Origin: Impatiens glandulifera
Taxonomy: Eukaryota; Streptophyta; Magnoliopsida; Ericales; Balsaminaceae
Direction of reading: 5' to 3'
DNA length: 64,000 bases
NCBI RefSeq assembly: GCF_907164915.1
Contig: NC_061864.1
Span: 19,318,484-19,382,483 of the forward strand
The position numbers were made by a program, and so were the translations under genes. The notes below the pieces were generated by a model. It did not search any database and was not told where the DNA came from. It worked only from the letters and a program-made list of their open reading frames with translations. Below, piece by piece: positions 62,861 through 64,000 of the stretch (the stretch's first letter is position 1; the number at the start of each line of letters is the position of its first letter).

Positions 62861-63159
62861 TATGAATGTTACAGTACTCTTCCAAATTAGGTTTTGGTCA
62901 TGGTTGCAAAATAGGGACATATTCTAATAACTTTGAATGTTTTATAAAGAAAAAAAGAAGTCAAGAGTACCTTCCACAAGTTATTGATAAAGGTGACAGC
63001 ATCAGAACTTCCCAACTTAGGTTGTTGATATGGATGAATATCAGGGTTTTGAATGGCCATTGTCCAATCATACGAGGACACGTGGTGGACGAAATAAAAG
63101 TATTGGATAATTATATTATTATTAGATAATAATAATAATAATTTCTAGTTACTTAGTTT
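62861..63159 (+). pseudogene. Possible retroelement gag zinc-knuckle remnant
   Basis: The frame at 62866-63129 contains GHGCKIGTYSNNFECFIKKK, similar in layout to a copia gag CCHC knuckle (C..CxKxGHxxxxCFxC) with the key Cys and His lost. The resemblance is weak. Confidence 0.3.
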
Positions 63160-63365
63160 GTTAAGATAATTATGTCAGTATTTTAGTTGATCTGTTTATT
63201 AGCCAGTTCTAGTAAAATTAGGATCGCCCTGTTATATATAGAGGGACCTATGTTATCGTTTAATTATACTTCATTAATGTGAAGGAAAATTATATCAGTC
63301 TCGTCTCATTTCTCCAAGTCTCGTATCTTTCTCTTAGGATTCTCATATCAATTTAACCCTAAAAT
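63160..63365 (+). repeat. Possible short copia-type LTR
   Basis: Starts TGTTAAGATAATTATG, contains TATATATAGAGGGA (a TATA-like core) and CTCTCATTTCTCCAAGTCTC leader-type sequence. It is followed by ATTGGTATGTGAC, resembling the Met-tRNA primer site TTGGTATCAGAG. No partner LTR is in the window. Confidence 0.4.
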
Positions 63366-64000
63366 TGGTATGTGACATGTCTTCTTAAGTGTTTGAGTGA
63401 GGTAGATCAAAGTGACTGAAGAAAACTAATTCACAAGCTTGTAAAGGTAGAGCGGCTATTTGACATGGTAATTAACGAATGTCGCCACATTGGGCCCAAT
63501 TTAACATTTGGATATCCATATGATTATAGAGGCCTTATTATAGACATCTAATGGTAGACCTAGATCCTCCTGGAGCGATTGATTTGACCACATGGACAGA
63601 GGGAAGCTTGAATCTGATTACCAATAAAATGGACTCTAAAAATTATGTTTACTAAGTTGACCGACAGATATAGGAAAAAACATTTGGCTTACGAAAAATG
63701 ACACAACTTTACAGTAGTAAGATGTAAGCTCATTATGGAAAGCAAACATTGGTGATGAAAGAAGGAGAATCATTGACAATAAAAGAACTGGTAAGGGAAG
63801 GTTGTGTGGCATTTTATCGAGCATTTTACAAGAACAATAAGAAAGGGCAACGTTGAATAGGACAGTTCAATAAATCATGTCAATTTTTTGTAGCAGAGAA
63901 TAAAAAAACTGGAGATTGTTAAGGGAATAACAGGAAATTAAAGATGATAAGGATCATGACTATAGAAAGAAAATGATGATTATGTAAATTAGGAGATATA
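63366..64000. other. Probable retroelement interior, unresolved
   Basis: Follows the possible LTR. A frame fragment near 63745-63830 reads MKEGESLTIKELVREG, but no domain can be named and stops are frequent. The window ends here. Confidence 0.3.

Noticed and set aside
1..64000. tRNA, rRNA and snoRNA genes
   Set aside because: I looked for cloverleaf arms, A/B boxes and rRNA-like sequence and saw none I could support by eye; a tRNA scan would be decisive.

Overview
This is nuclear DNA from a flowering plant, a eudicot. Genes have GT-AG introns, intergenic DNA is very AT-rich, and transposons of the CACTA (En/Spm), Ty1-copia, LINE and MITE types are interleaved. The minus-strand element protein at 15.2-17.7 kb resembles a family I recall as abundant in Lamiales genomes. 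That makes Lamiales a tentative guess only; no species is assigned.

Left part (1-44 kb): a broken cluster of GAMYB-like (subgroup 18) R2R3-MYB genes at five positions, here called A, D, B, C and E. A (6909-8722) and C (28915-30732) look intact, with three exons each and a near-perfect miR159 site in exon 2. B (about 23.55-24.05 kb) keeps only part of exon 1. D (12.5-14.2 kb) and E (42.4-43.8 kb) are pseudogenes, and each has an extra inverted MYB fragment head to head with its sense remnant. A, B and C share several kb of AT-rich flank. Positions 1-2980 are repeated almost exactly at 17247-20240, so a transposon block plus MYB unit was duplicated with a spacing of about 17.2 kb. CACTA fragments lie at or near several unit boundaries, and a decayed CACTA carrying a copia remnant fills 32-39.2 kb.

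Middle part (44-53 kb): ordinary gene space. A fold-back MITE containing a 20-bp satellite (45424-46495) is followed by the complete eEF1B beta gene (46801-48604, +), a degenerate minisatellite of about 78 bp (49.7-50.4 kb), and a UBA-domain protein gene (50677-52398, -).

Right part (53-64 kb): AT-rich spacer with TA microsatellites, a 2.1-kb minisatellite with a 51-bp period (56.2-58.3 kb), then the first three coding exons of a TGA-type bZIP gene (59961-60308, +). The TGA gene then enters an intron of at least 3.7 kb containing direct repeats and LTR-element debris; its leucine-zipper and DOG1-domain exons are not in the window.

The most interesting feature is the MYB cluster as a possible self-regulating locus. 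Two coding genes carry miR159 sites, two non-coding relatives keep the same site, and the head-to-head fragments (perfect 54-nt arms in D) could give hairpin RNA directed at MYB exon 1. Expression and small-RNA production cannot be seen from sequence alone.
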